Position numbers and translations under genes: made by a program
The notes under the pieces: model-generated
What the model was told of the DNA's origin: nothing
What the model saw: the letters and a program-made list of their open reading frames with translations, nothing else
Databases searched by the model: none
In this document: positions 19,106-26,623 of the stretch, piece after piece
Position numbering within the stretch: position 1 is the first letter of the stretch
Layout: every line of letters begins with the position of its first letter
Origin: an uncultured Pontibacter sp.
Lineage (GTDB): Bacteria; Bacteroidota; Bacteroidia; Cytophagales; Hymenobacteraceae
Length of the DNA stretch: 64,000 bases
Direction: 5' to 3'
Assembly: GCF_947492645.1 (NCBI RefSeq)
Contig: NZ_CANLMZ010000006.1
Span: 186,001-250,000 of the forward strand

Positions 19106-19216
19106 ACGTAGGGTAGAGGTTTAAACACAGTAGCTGTGCCGTAAAGTTATATTCTGGTTCGTGTTTTACGCTTACGGGTATATCGGGAACTGTGTTAGCA
19201 TTGGCGCGCGCTGCAC

Positions 19217-19247
19217 CTTGATAAATAGGGTAAACTCTTTACCTTTG
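19217..19247 (+). promoter_or_regulatory. Bacteroidota promoter of mtgA
   Basis: CTTG (19217-19220), exactly 19 bp, then TACCTTTG (19240-19247), a good match to TTTG-N19-TAnnTTTG. It is the best promoter match in the window and supports the downstream start at 19272. Confidence 0.6.
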
Positions 19248-19271
19248 CGCCCTCCGAAACAAAAGTATAGC

Positions 19272-20006
19272 ATGCGTAAAAAACGATTAGGCTTTAAGCA
19301 GGTAAAGCTGCTTTTTGTGAAGTTGGTGCTAAGCCTGTTCCTGTTAAGTATAGCCTGGGTGCTGCTATACCGTTGGGTGGCACCGCCAGCTACCCTGCAC
19401 ATGATAAAGCGTAGGGCAGAGGCCGGTGCTGCCGATAAAGCCAATCCCGGAATTGCCTATGATTTTGTGGGCCTGGAGGAGATGTCGGAACAGTTGCCGC
19501 TGGCTGTGGTGGCCTCAGAAGACCAGCTTTTTTTGCAGCACAACGGCTTTGATGTGGATGCTATCATGGATGCCTTTAAGCGTAACCAGAAAGGTGGCAA
19601 CATACGGGGTGGCAGCACCATCAGCCAACAGGTAGCTAAAAATGTTTTTTTGTGGCATGGGCGCAGTTACCTGCGCAAAGGGGTAGAGGCGTATTTTACT
19701 GTACTCATCGAGGTACTGTGGGGTAAGCAGCGCATCATGGAAGTATACCTGAATATTGCCGAGATGGGGGATGGCGTGTTTGGAGTGGAGGCTGCCTCGC
19801 AGAAATATTTTAAGAAACCTGCCAAAGACCTGGGCCGCCAACAGGCAGCTCTGCTTGCTGCTGTTTTACCAAACCCTATTAAATTCTCTGCTAAAAACCC
19901 ATCCGGTTACACCCTTAGGCGCCGTTCCAAAATTGCCCGCGCCATGGGCAGGTTAGGAGGTACCACTTATATCAAAGCTATACTTCCTGAGAAAGTAGAA
20001 AAATAG
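19272..20006 (+). CDS. mtgA: Monofunctional biosynthetic peptidoglycan transglycosylase
   Basis: A 244-residue GT51 enzyme that polymerises lipid II glycan at the inner membrane. One N-terminal membrane helix (LLFVKLVLSLFLLSIAWVLLY) is followed by the catalytic motifs VVASEDQLFLQHNGFD (EDxxFxxHxG), GGSTISQQVAKNVFLW and KQRIMEVYLNIAEMGDGVFGVE. The open frame runs 5' to 19161, but the ATG at 19272 follows a promoter and gives the normal length. It is the last ordinary gene before the cassette array, whose degenerate terminal site begins about 20-40 bp after the stop. Confidence 0.93.
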   Translation: MRKKRLGFKQVKLLFVKLVLSLFLLSIAWVLLYRWVAPPATLHMIKRRAEAGAADKANPGIAYDFVGLEEMSEQLPLAVVASEDQLFLQHNGFDVDAIMDAFKRNQKGGNIRGGSTISQQVAKNVFLWHGRSYLRKGVEAYFTVLIEVLWGKQRIMEVYLNIAEMGDGVFGVEAASQKYFKKPAKDLGRQQAALLAAVLPNPIKFSAKNPSGYTLRRRSKIARAMGRLGGTTYIKAILPEKVEK

Positions 20007-20027
20007 GCATTATCCCGGTAGAGGGCT

Positions 20028-20101
20028 ATGGCTACGTTTTTACCAGCCCATCGTTCTGGCTATGCGGCGGCAAAGCTGCCGCATAGGTGTGGTTGTAGCC
20101 G
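20028..20101 (-). repeat. attC-like site of cassette 22 (distal, degenerate)
   Basis: The inner stem is intact (CTATGCGGC/GCCGCATAG around GGCAAAGCT) and matches the site at 23078. The outer boxes are eroded: CTACAAC on the coding strand stands for R'', and the far box reads ATCG instead of AACG. A GGCTAC/GTAGCC pair further out may be a replacement arm. This is the last site of the array. Confidence 0.7.
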
Positions 20102-20130
20102 GTTTTATTACCGTCTGCTCATAGTTTGTT

Positions 20131-21177
20131 TTACTTTTGGAGTTTCAGGGCTTTTTTAACAGCTGTATACTGCGCGTCAATTACTGCCTGGTTGTGGCCG
20201 TGTGCAGCACCCGGCACCAGCACAAATTCTTTTTTTGGAGCCTTTACTTTGTCAAAGTACGCCTTGGTGAGCTCTGGAGCGGTTAAGAGATCTTCCTCCC
20301 CCTGAATAAAGTACACCGGAATCTTATAGCGCAGGCCATCCCTCTTGAAATCTACCCCTGCCTCCATAGATTTGATCCCCATTTGTTTATGGCCGGCAAA
20401 GTATAGAAAAGAGTAATCATCCCCGTTGTACCTGTCATTGGTATCTTTCTCATTGTTGTATTCGCTCTTCACCTTCCACCAATTGGCCGGAGCAGGTGTT
20501 GAATTCTCGCGCTCATACTTTTTAATGATGCGCATGAGTTGGCCTGATTTTCTGGCATCCTCATAAGGTGGAGAGCCTAAGGTTGCTAATTTGTCTAAAG
20601 ATTCCTGATCCTTGGCAGCCAGAGCAAGTTTAGACACTTTATTGAAGGCATGACGAAACCCTTCTTCCCCATTGACTATCTGTGAATGGCTTATGTAGGC
20701 AGTAAAAAGATCTGGTCGCTTTAAAGCCATGCTGGCTCCCAACACCGACCCCCAGGAGGTTCCTACAATTGTTATCTTCCGCTTGCCAAGGTGTTTGATC
20801 AGATACTCAGAGAGCTCAATCCCATCAGCTGTCATGCGCTCGACGGTCAGCGGGTTCTCTATCCAGTAATCCTCGGTTACCGTCTCGGGGGCGTTTCGGC
20901 CAAAGGTTCTTCCGGCTCCCCGCTGGTCCCAGTAAACAAGCACAAAGTCTTTTTTCCAATGGCCATAAATAGCATCATCGTACTGACTCATTGTGCTGCC
21001 CGGCCCACCATGCAGAAACAAGATAACGGGCCTGGACCTGTCTTCCCCGCTAATGGTTACCCATTGCTCTATATCGCCAATAGAAATGAATTTCTCCTCG
21101 CTGATAGGCTTTGTTTGCGCGGCTAGCCTGCCTGAAATTAAAGTGAGAAGTAGAATTAGTAAAAATTTATAGTGCAT
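20131..21177 (-). CDS. Cassette 22: secreted alpha/beta hydrolase (proline iminopeptidase-like)
   Basis: A 348-residue hydrolase with a signal peptide (MHYKFLLILLLTLISGRLAAQ). The oxyanion motif FLHGGPGSTMSQYD, nucleophile elbow GTSWGSVLGA, Asp in QGEEDLL and His in GAAHGHNQA complete the catalytic machinery; HGGPG is typical of S33 prolyl aminopeptidases. Its base composition is closer to the chromosome than the other cassettes. It is the most distal cassette, its two ends do not match each other, and it may be the oldest insertion. Confidence 0.85.
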   Translation of the reverse strand: MHYKFLLILLLTLISGRLAAQTKPISEEKFISIGDIEQWVTISGEDRSRPVILFLHGGPGSTMSQYDDAIYGHWKKDFVLVYWDQRGAGRTFGRNAPETVTEDYWIENPLTVERMTADGIELSEYLIKHLGKRKITIVGTSWGSVLGASMALKRPDLFTAYISHSQIVNGEEGFRHAFNKVSKLALAAKDQESLDKLATLGSPPYEDARKSGQLMRIIKKYERENSTPAPANWWKVKSEYNNEKDTNDRYNGDDYSFLYFAGHKQMGIKSMEAGVDFKRDGLRYKIPVYFIQGEEDLLTAPELTKAYFDKVKAPKKEFVLVPGAAHGHNQAVIDAQYTAVKKALKLQK

Positions 21178-21238
21178 ATAAAGTTGTGTTTAGAAGTATA
21201 TAATTGAGGACTATCGTTAGTGCTTTATACAAATTGGC

Positions 21239-21305
21239 ACATAACGGTTCTCGTGCAGCCTAAGCCCGATGCGGAACCAAGCATAAAGGCTGAACCGGGT
21301 TAGGC
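21239..21305 (-). repeat. attC-like site of cassette 21
   Basis: On the coding strand R'' is GCCTAAC, a perfect RYYYAAC match, and it overlaps the higA stop codon. R' is GTTATGT. The interior is a distinct, longer arm sequence (GCAGCCTAAGC and a partner near 21286). Confidence 0.75.
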
Positions 21306-21599
21306 TGCGTTTTTCTCGAAGCGCTTTATCGCTTCCAGCTCTTTTTGCTTCCTGGTCATTTCTTCTTCCAAATCATAATCGTTTTGGAGGCCGAGCCAGA
21401 ACTTAGGAGAATTGCCAAAGTAGTAACTTAATCTTAAGGCTGTGTCTGCTGTAATGCGCCTGTTTCCCTTCAAAATTTCAGACACTCTCGTTTGAGGTAT
21501 CCCAATGTCCTTTGAAAGCCTGTAGGCTGTAATGTTAAGAGGAACAAGAAACTCTTCTTGCAGTATTTCTCCCGGGTGAATATTGGGTAGTCGCTCCAT
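21300..21599 (-). CDS. higA: Cassette 21: HigA-family antitoxin
   Basis: A 99-residue XRE helix-turn-helix antitoxin starting MERLPNIHPGEILQEEFL, the classic HigA opening. The HTH is LSKDIGIPQTRVSEILKGNRRITADTALRLS, followed by FWLGLQNDYDLEEE. It should bind and neutralise HigB and repress the operon. It starts 12 bp after the toxin stop, in the toxin-first order typical of higBA. Its stop codon lies inside the R'' box of attC21. Toxin-antitoxin cassettes are well known stabilisers of large integrons. Confidence 0.9.
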   Translation of the reverse strand: MERLPNIHPGEILQEEFLVPLNITAYRLSKDIGIPQTRVSEILKGNRRITADTALRLSYYFGNSPKFWLGLQNDYDLEEEMTRKQKELEAIKRFEKNAA

Positions 21600-21611
21600 T
21601 TAATTTCTTCT

Positions 21612-21893
21612 TTAGTGGTAATCAATAATTTCTACTTCTGATGCTTGGCCGTTACTCCATCGAAAGATGATTCTCGATTGGCTGTTTATCCTGATGCTGT
21701 AGAACGCCTTCAGGTTCCCCGCTAACTTCTCTAATCTGTTGGAAGGAGGTATTCGAAGGTCAGTAATGTCTTGAGAGTTGTGAAGCATTCTAAGTTTGCG
21801 CCTGCCAATCGTCTGAATTTCCATTGGCAACTTCGCTACTCTCTCCCCGTTCCAGATTTTTTCTGTTTCCTTTGACCCGAATGATACAACCAT
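21612..21893 (-). CDS. higB: Cassette 21: HigB-family mRNA interferase toxin
   Basis: A 93-residue RelE/HigB-fold toxin that would cleave mRNA on the ribosome. From MVVSFGSKETEKIWNG it carries the family blocks RVAKLPMEIQTIGRRKLRML, PPSNRLEKLAGNLKAFYSIRI and RIIFRWSNG. The ORF could begin at a TTG at 21932, but the ATG at 21893 yields the usual 92-95 residues. It is the first gene of a two-gene cassette; the cassette start (GTTAAGT) is not the complement of its R'' (GCCTAAC), unlike most others here. Confidence 0.9.
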   Translation of the reverse strand: MVVSFGSKETEKIWNGERVAKLPMEIQTIGRRKLRMLHNSQDITDLRIPPSNRLEKLAGNLKAFYSIRINSQSRIIFRWSNGQASEVEIIDYH

Positions 21894-21976
21894 ACTTACT
21901 TTATGTGTTACTAACGTCAAAAGTAAGTACAAAGTTTAACTCTTAAAAGTATTGCAATTTTATTATTTGAAATACA

Positions 21977-22044
21977 ACTTAACGTCTCGTGTATACCTTG
22001 TGCAAGGCCATCAGCCGAAGCATAGGGTATAAACTGTGTTGAGT
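21977..22044 (-). repeat. attC-like site of cassette 20
   Basis: Both boxes fit the integron consensus exactly: R'' ACTCAAC (RYYYAAC) and R' GTTAAGT (GTTRRRY). The interior has GTATACC arms around TTGTGCAAGGCCATCAGCCG. R'' is the exact complement of the cassette's own start GTTGAGT. Confidence 0.88.
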
Positions 22045-22054
22045 GGAGTAATTT

Positions 22055-22603
22055 TTAATCTTCTGTTTCTTCTTCTTGCTCAATATACCTTATCACCCTT
22101 ACCTGCCCCTTTTGGTCAACAGCTACTTCTGCTGCGTCACATACATCTGAATCTGGCACACAAGCGTCCACTACAAAATGAAACTCACCATTTCCATACC
22201 TAAGAAACGATGCGCCAGAATGCCTAAGCTCTTTGTCTCTACCGCTAAAGATGTTTCTGTTCAGGACTGTTTTTATAAAAGGCTTCTGGTTTTTAAGTAT
22301 TTCTATTGTTGTCTCTCGATTATGGGCATGTACAATGATTTCTCCCATATCATCAGTCATTGTGTAGACTGCTGAACTATCATTTAAGCTGTGGGTAATC
22401 ATGCTTATATGATACTGGTCATCCAGTCGTAGGATTGTGTCTTCCCTTGTCATTTCATTTTCAAGTGGCCAGTATTCATGCCTTTCAGTTACAGCTTTAC
22501 TGTTTGAAGTTATTTGTGTGTCTTCAACTTCAACGTTCTCTTTGGTGCTGCATGAGAAGCTTAAGAGAGAAAGTATAGCCAAGGCAAAAAGTTCTTTTTT
22601 CAT
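22055..22603 (-). CDS. Cassette 20: lipoprotein of unknown function
   Basis: A 182-residue protein with a signal and lipobox ending at Cys18 (LLSFSC), followed by an acidic linker and a beta-rich body (WPLENEMTREDTILRLDDQYHISMITHSLNDSSAVYTM). A DACVPDSDVC segment may form a disulfide. No family was recognised; it resembles anonymous Bacteroidota lipoproteins. It is the sole gene of its cassette and stops 10 bp before attC20. Confidence 0.72.
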   Translation of the reverse strand: MKKELFALAILSLLSFSCSTKENVEVEDTQITSNSKAVTERHEYWPLENEMTREDTILRLDDQYHISMITHSLNDSSAVYTMTDDMGEIIVHAHNRETTIEILKNQKPFIKTVLNRNIFSGRDKELRHSGASFLRYGNGEFHFVVDACVPDSDVCDAAEVAVDQKGQVRVIRYIEQEEETED

Positions 22604-22616
22604 TAATTTCTATTTC

Positions 22617-22681
22617 ACTCAACGGTTAGTACATAAAGCGAGCGATGAGTAGCAGAGCTTGGTTTATGTACAGGGTTAGAG
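22617..22681 (-). repeat. attC-like site of cassette 19
   Basis: R'' CTCTAAC and R' GTTGAGT (perfect GTTRRRY). Interior arms GTACATAA/TTATGTAC enclose AGCGAGCGATGAGTAGCAGAGCTTGG. R'' differs by one base from the complement of the cassette start (GTTAGGG). Confidence 0.85.
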
Positions 22682-22701
22682 GGAGCAATTCTTTCATTTT
22701 G

Positions 22702-23052
22702 CTACTTATATACTTTCCCTTGGCATTTATAAGGAAACACCAAAGTTGTATCTGCTTTATGTATGTAGAAAGTTAGCTCTCCACTTCGTTTTACAACAGT
22801 ATCACCCACTTCGACCTTCTCATTGAAAAACACATACCAAGTGTTTACATCTGTATATGTTGCCCTTTGTTGCGTCTCAGGATTAATACCTTTTATCGTG
22901 AATCTTCTACTTCGCTCTGGTATGTCTTCAACTACAATATTGCATTCTTTTGGTCTAAGTATCGACACTAATTTATCACAGTCAACATTGAAACAAGCCG
23001 TGCAAATGAGAGGAAGCAATGTGAAACAGATTAACTTTATATTCCTTTTCAA
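22702..23052 (-). CDS. Cassette 19: small lipoprotein-like protein
   Basis: A 116-residue exported protein, beginning MKRNIKLICFTLLPLICTAC with a probable lipid-attachment Cys20. The mature part is a compact beta-rich domain (SRRFTIKGINPETQQRATYTDVNTWYVFFNEKVEVGDTVVKRSGELTFYIHK) ending FPYKCQGKVYK. It may fold like other DUF-type small Bacteroidota lipoproteins; none is firmly recognised. Single-gene cassette, stop 20 bp from its R'' box. Confidence 0.68.
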   Translation of the reverse strand: MKRNIKLICFTLLPLICTACFNVDCDKLVSILRPKECNIVVEDIPERSRRFTIKGINPETQQRATYTDVNTWYVFFNEKVEVGDTVVKRSGELTFYIHKADTTLVFPYKCQGKVYK

Positions 23053-23077
23053 TTTGATTTCTATACTTATTTGTTAG

Positions 23078-23131
23078 CCCTAACGATCTGGGCTATACGG
23101 CGGCAAAGCTGCCGTATAGGTGTGGTTAGCA
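23078..23131 (-). repeat. attC-like site of cassette 18 (short type)
   Basis: R'' TGCTAAC and R' GTTAGGG bound a stem CTATACGGC/GCCGTATAG around GGCAAAGCT. The same core recurs at 20060. R'' is one base off the complement of the cassette start GTTAGCG. Confidence 0.85.
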
Positions 23132-23145
23132 AAAGTAATTTTAGT

Positions 23146-23730
23146 TTAATTAATATCCTTAATTTCAAGCACGTGGTAGGTTGCGCTATAGTCATCCCAA
23201 ACCACAACCAGCCCCCACTTTGAGAGGGCATCTATAAGATATCTTTGTTGTGACCTTTCTAGATTCTTTTTCTGCATTCCTCTCTCTGTAAATAAAGAAT
23301 CAAGAGTAAATTTTTTTCCTTTTTGGATGATGGAATCAATGCGAGACGATGGCTCTATAACTAATGCATTTCCCATCGCTTCCGCATTTAACGTTAATAA
23401 TTTCTCACCTTTTACAATAGATGCTATGGTCGCCGAATCTAAAGGTTGATTTGCTATTATACTAAGTTTAACTAATTCACTTACTGTATCTAAAAGAATC
23501 CGTACAGTATCTTCTCCGTTAATCGCACCTACCGTAAAAAGGAAACTTCCAATAGGTGGAGGAGGCAGTTGTTCTTTATATTCTTTATAAGGGTTTCTGT
23601 AATGCGTCATCAAAGCCTTTACAAATCCTTTACTTCTTTCTCCATAAAGTTCTGAAATCTCAGTTTTAGATTTAGGCTCAATTTGACAACTAACCAAAAA
23701 GAGTAAAACGGCAATTGAAAGAAGTCTCAA
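23146..23730 (-). CDS. Cassette 18: lipoprotein of unknown function
   Basis: A 194-residue protein with a short signal and lipobox at Cys15 (LFLVSC). The mature region is mostly helical with charged patches (YGERSKGFVKALMTHYRNPYKEYKEQL, then FTLDSLFTERGMQKKNLERSQQRYLIDAL). It ends in a short beta segment (VVVWDDYSATYHVLEIKDIN). No known family was recognised. Strongly AT-rich relative to the flanks. Confidence 0.7.
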   Translation of the reverse strand: MRLLSIAVLLFLVSCQIEPKSKTEISELYGERSKGFVKALMTHYRNPYKEYKEQLPPPPIGSFLFTVGAINGEDTVRILLDTVSELVKLSIIANQPLDSATIASIVKGEKLLTLNAEAMGNALVIEPSSRIDSIIQKGKKFTLDSLFTERGMQKKNLERSQQRYLIDALSKWGLVVVWDDYSATYHVLEIKDIN

Positions 23731-23760
23731 AACTTTAATTTTTTATTAAATATTTATTTG

Positions 23761-23892
23761 CGCTAACGTGTTGGTATATGAGCTGTGGCGTGTGTCGGCA
23801 CAGACCTCTCTAAATAAAAACTGGCTTTGGAAAATCCGCAGGATTTTCCAAGTGAGGACTGACCAAGCCATAGATTATATACCGTGTTAGCG
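23761..23892 (-). repeat. Long attC-like site of cassette 17
   Basis: A 132-bp site with R'' CGCTAAC and R' GTTAGCG. Outer arms (GGTATATGAGCTGTGG with TGACCAAGCCATAG..ATATACC) enclose a separate perfect hairpin TGGAAAATCC/GGATTTTCCA at about 23828-23850. It is about twice the usual length, comparable to the long attC sites known in other integrons. Confidence 0.85.
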
Positions 23893-23901
23893 GTTCGGGC
23901 T

Positions 23902-24402
23902 TTATTTTACTGAAACTATGGTTGTTATGTAGATGTAGTAATTTATACAATGTAATAATGCTAATATTGAAATGTCTTTATTCCTGAAACTTTCAAATTC
24001 ATCAGTTGTTCTAATTGAGTACTTATAGTTAAGATTATCCAATTTGGTGTCCATTTCGGCAACTAATAATTCTTTCTTTTCTGAGTCAGTCAGTATAAAT
24101 TTGTTGCTTGAAAATCCCTTTGAGCGAAGTGAATAGCTCTTTTCTGAATCCTGAAAAAATGTTTTTATTAGTATTCCATTCCAACCAAGTTTAAATTCTA
24201 ATATAGTTTTTTCTCCGTCCTTTAATTCAATTTTAGAATTCCATATTCCTTTTGGCTTAAGATGAAAATTAGCACCATTAGAGGTTTTTATTTCTGCATT
24301 AGAGGCATACCACTTTTCATAGATTAGTTCTCCAATTTTTTCATCGTCAGAAGTCAGATAAAACGATAGTGAGTTTGTCGATTTTGCAATGTAATTAGCC
24401 AT
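23902..24402 (-). CDS. Cassette 17: orphan beta-rich protein
   Basis: A 166-residue protein starting MANYIAKSTNSLSFYLTSDDEKIGELIYEKWY. It is beta-rich with many Lys, Ser and Asn and a C-terminal hydrophobic stretch (ISILALLHCINYYIYITTIVSV) that could be a membrane tail. The middle (NFHLKPKGIWNSKIELKDGEKTILEFKLGWNG) vaguely recalls LURP/tubby-like barrels, but that is a guess. One of the most AT-rich genes in the window. Confidence 0.65.
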   Translation of the reverse strand: MANYIAKSTNSLSFYLTSDDEKIGELIYEKWYASNAEIKTSNGANFHLKPKGIWNSKIELKDGEKTILEFKLGWNGILIKTFFQDSEKSYSLRSKGFSSNKFILTDSEKKELLVAEMDTKLDNLNYKYSIRTTDEFESFRNKDISILALLHCINYYIYITTIVSVK

Positions 24403-24450
24403 ATTATAAATATTTAAAAATTAACTATAAAAGTGCGGTCTTTGCCTGAC

Positions 24451-24518
24451 CGCTAACGGTTAGTATAAAAAACGTGCGAGGCCGTCGGCCGTAGCATGAT
24501 TTTTATACAATGTTAGTG
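24451..24518 (-). repeat. attC-like site of cassette 16
   Basis: R'' CACTAAC, lying inside the 3' end of the HNH gene, and R' GTTAGCG. The interior has the GCGAGGCCGTCGGCC core with TATAAAAA/TTTTTATA arms. Start and R'' of this cassette complement each other over 10 bases (TACCACTAAC), the longest match in the array. Confidence 0.9.
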
Positions 24519-25255
24519 GTAGGTGTTTTTTCTTTTACTTGCTCTTCAATTATAGACCTAAGTTCTTTAATCGTATAAGGCGGGTCTTTACGATGGAGCA
24601 TTGAATGACAATTAGGGCAAACAGGTATCAAATCCTCAATTGGGTCAATTTCATACCTTTCCCCGACTTGAGCAATTGGTGTCAAATGGTGAACATGTAT
24701 AAATTCTTTACCAATTTCGCCATAAGTTCTCCTGAAGTCAAAGGTGCAAACCGCGCATTTGTGTCCCCAATGGCTTTTACATTGTTCTTTGGCTTTTGTG
24801 TTTCTTTCGTAGGCGTTTACGGTAATAGTCCGTTTAAGTCCCTCAAAGAAAATTTCAGCTGTGTTAGTAGGAAGTTCCTCTGGCAACAGCTCATCGCCAG
24901 TAAGTGCAGTACTCTCTAATGCTTCTCTAAGATTTGGCTTTAAAATCCAATAGAATTTTGTACCAGATGGCTCCCCAAGGAAAAACAAATCCCAATATTT
25001 AAACTGTTGTTGGTTTCTTGCCGTGAATCCTATATCATATACTTTAGCTATCCTTTTTGCAAAAAATCCAACTTCTGAATTTAGAGGACTTTGAGGACTC
25101 TTTTTATATCCTAAGATTTTTCCAATCTCACTTGCAAAAGCTTTATGATTCGGAAATCCGTAAAGTGTCTGTAGGATTTTTAAATCAATTTCTTTTGTTA
25201 ATTCAGAGTTCTGTAAAATTTCTGTCCATTGAAGAACAGATAGTTCTGTAGCCAT
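24503..25255 (-). CDS. Cassette 16: HNH endonuclease
   Basis: A 250-residue nuclease. The C-terminal HNH/McrA-like domain has the zinc-finger and catalytic series CAVC, HVHHLTPIAQVGE and PVCPNCHSMLHR (residues about 168-230). The N-terminal 140 residues (ILQTLYGFPNHKAFASEIGKILGYKKS) form a helical domain of the kind found in restriction-type HNH proteins and could recognise DNA. No methyltransferase accompanies it, so it may be a modification-dependent restriction or anti-phage nuclease. The last codons run through the R'' box of attC16. Confidence 0.85.
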   Translation of the reverse strand: MATELSVLQWTEILQNSELTKEIDLKILQTLYGFPNHKAFASEIGKILGYKKSPQSPLNSEVGFFAKRIAKVYDIGFTARNQQQFKYWDLFFLGEPSGTKFYWILKPNLREALESTALTGDELLPEELPTNTAEIFFEGLKRTITVNAYERNTKAKEQCKSHWGHKCAVCTFDFRRTYGEIGKEFIHVHHLTPIAQVGERYEIDPIEDLIPVCPNCHSMLHRKDPPYTIKELRSIIEEQVKEKTPTTNIV

Positions 25256-25274
25256 ATTTTATACTTTCACTTAC

Positions 25275-25405
25275 CACTAACGTATCGCATATGGCACGGC
25301 CAGCAGATTTTAAGTAGTTAAGTATCCCCCGAAACTGAAGATAGATAAAGCTCTGAAGTATCGGCTTCTACTGAACCTGCTGGTCTGCTATATGCATTGT
25401 TGTGC
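25275..25405 (-). repeat. Long attC-like site of cassette 15
   Basis: A 131-bp site with R'' GCACAAC and R' GTTAGTG. Arms include CGCATATGGCACGGCCAGCAGATTTTAAGTAG and partner TACTGAACCTGCTGGTCTGCTATATGCA. The cassette's start and end boxes are exact complements (GTTGTGC, 9 bases). Confidence 0.85.
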
Positions 25406-25413
25406 GTTCGGCT

Positions 25414-26607
25414 TTATTTTTCATCATTCTTTAATGCTCTTTTTAATGTGTCTGCTAATTTAGGCGGACTTACTTTTGTCAATTTTATAAATTCACAGCC
25501 GTTAAAAGTCGCAAACCTTCTTATTGTTTCTACAAAAGGTTTTTTCCACAATTTAGTATCTAAATTCTGATTTTCAATGTGCAGATGTAACATCTCAAAT
25601 TGTTTTTCTTTTCGATGTGCTTTGCAGTCCACTCTCCCTATAAATGTATCGCCAAATAAGATTGGTAAACAGAAATAACCGTATTGCCTTTTTTCTTTTG
25701 GTGTATAGCACTCAATTTTATAATCAAAGTCAAAAAGCTGTTTTACCCGGCTTCGATGAATAATTGAATTGTCAAACGGTGATAGCAGCCGAATGGTTGG
25801 ACTCACTTTGTTTAACGATTTTTCAAGTAATTCATTTAGCACAAAAACTGAAGGCAAATTCTCAATAATTATTTGTTGTATTGTACCATTTTGAAGCATT
25901 GAGTTTAATACTTCATCAACATTTTTTTTTATTAATTTCCCTGTTTTAAGGTGTATAATTTGCTTTACTGTTGTAAATCCGTAGGCTTGTAAATAGGTAT
26001 TTACTAAATATTCTGCAAATTCAAGGTCAGTTGGAATAGTAGTATTAACATTTAGGGGTAATACTCTTTCGCTAATATCATACGTTTTTTGCATACCGTT
26101 ACGACCGCAAACCATCAAATCTCCTTGCAGAAAAAGCCTTTCAAGTGCTACTTTTGTAGGTTTCCAACTCCACCAACTTCCCGCTTTTTTAGTTTCATTC
26201 TCAAAATCTCTTGCTTTTTTTGGGCCTTCAGCACGAATGGTGTCTAAAACATACTGCATAACTTTTGGGTCTGCATTGAAATAGTGAGTTTCACTTTGTT
26301 TTACACCTAACATTTGAGGCAAAACAAAACGAAAGTCTTTCATCGGAAGATAAGAAGCTGCGTGAAACCAATATTCAAAAATTTTTCGCTCTTCTACCAA
26401 TTCATATAAATATTGTGTTTGATATTCTGGAATTCTTGTCCAAAGCGTGTGGTGGTGTGCTCGTTCAATGACCGACAAAGTATCTATCTGCAAATATCCA
26501 AGGTGTTCCAACGCATTTAACACCGCTTTTTTCCCTTTTCCGAATGGCAATGTTTGAAGTAACCCCTGACTTTCTAATGTAATGCGTTGTAATTGTTGTA
26601 ATGTCAA
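25414..26607 (-). CDS. Cassette 15: YcaQ/AlkX-like winged-helix DNA glycosylase
   Basis: A 397-residue HTH_42-family protein. E. coli YcaQ unhooks DNA interstrand crosslinks, and relatives in Streptomyces protect against the crosslinker azinomycin B. The catalytic QxD motif is visible as QID at residues 40-42 (LGYLQIDTLSVIERAHHHTLW). Winged-helix segments and the C-terminal RLLSPFDNSIIHRSR follow. The start is a TTG at 26607: an in-frame TAG lies just upstream and no early ATG exists. It is the second gene of a two-gene cassette, 16 bp after the effector-binding gene, and could give resistance to DNA-damaging compounds. Confidence 0.85.
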   Translation of the reverse strand: MTLQQLQRITLESQGLLQTLPFGKGKKAVLNALEHLGYLQIDTLSVIERAHHHTLWTRIPEYQTQYLYELVEERKIFEYWFHAASYLPMKDFRFVLPQMLGVKQSETHYFNADPKVMQYVLDTIRAEGPKKARDFENETKKAGSWWSWKPTKVALERLFLQGDLMVCGRNGMQKTYDISERVLPLNVNTTIPTDLEFAEYLVNTYLQAYGFTTVKQIIHLKTGKLIKKNVDEVLNSMLQNGTIQQIIIENLPSVFVLNELLEKSLNKVSPTIRLLSPFDNSIIHRSRVKQLFDFDYKIECYTPKEKRQYGYFCLPILFGDTFIGRVDCKAHRKEKQFEMLHLHIENQNLDTKLWKKPFVETIRRFATFNGCEFIKLTKVSPPKLADTLKRALKNDEK

Positions 26608-26623
26608 TTTTCTCTATGTTTGT

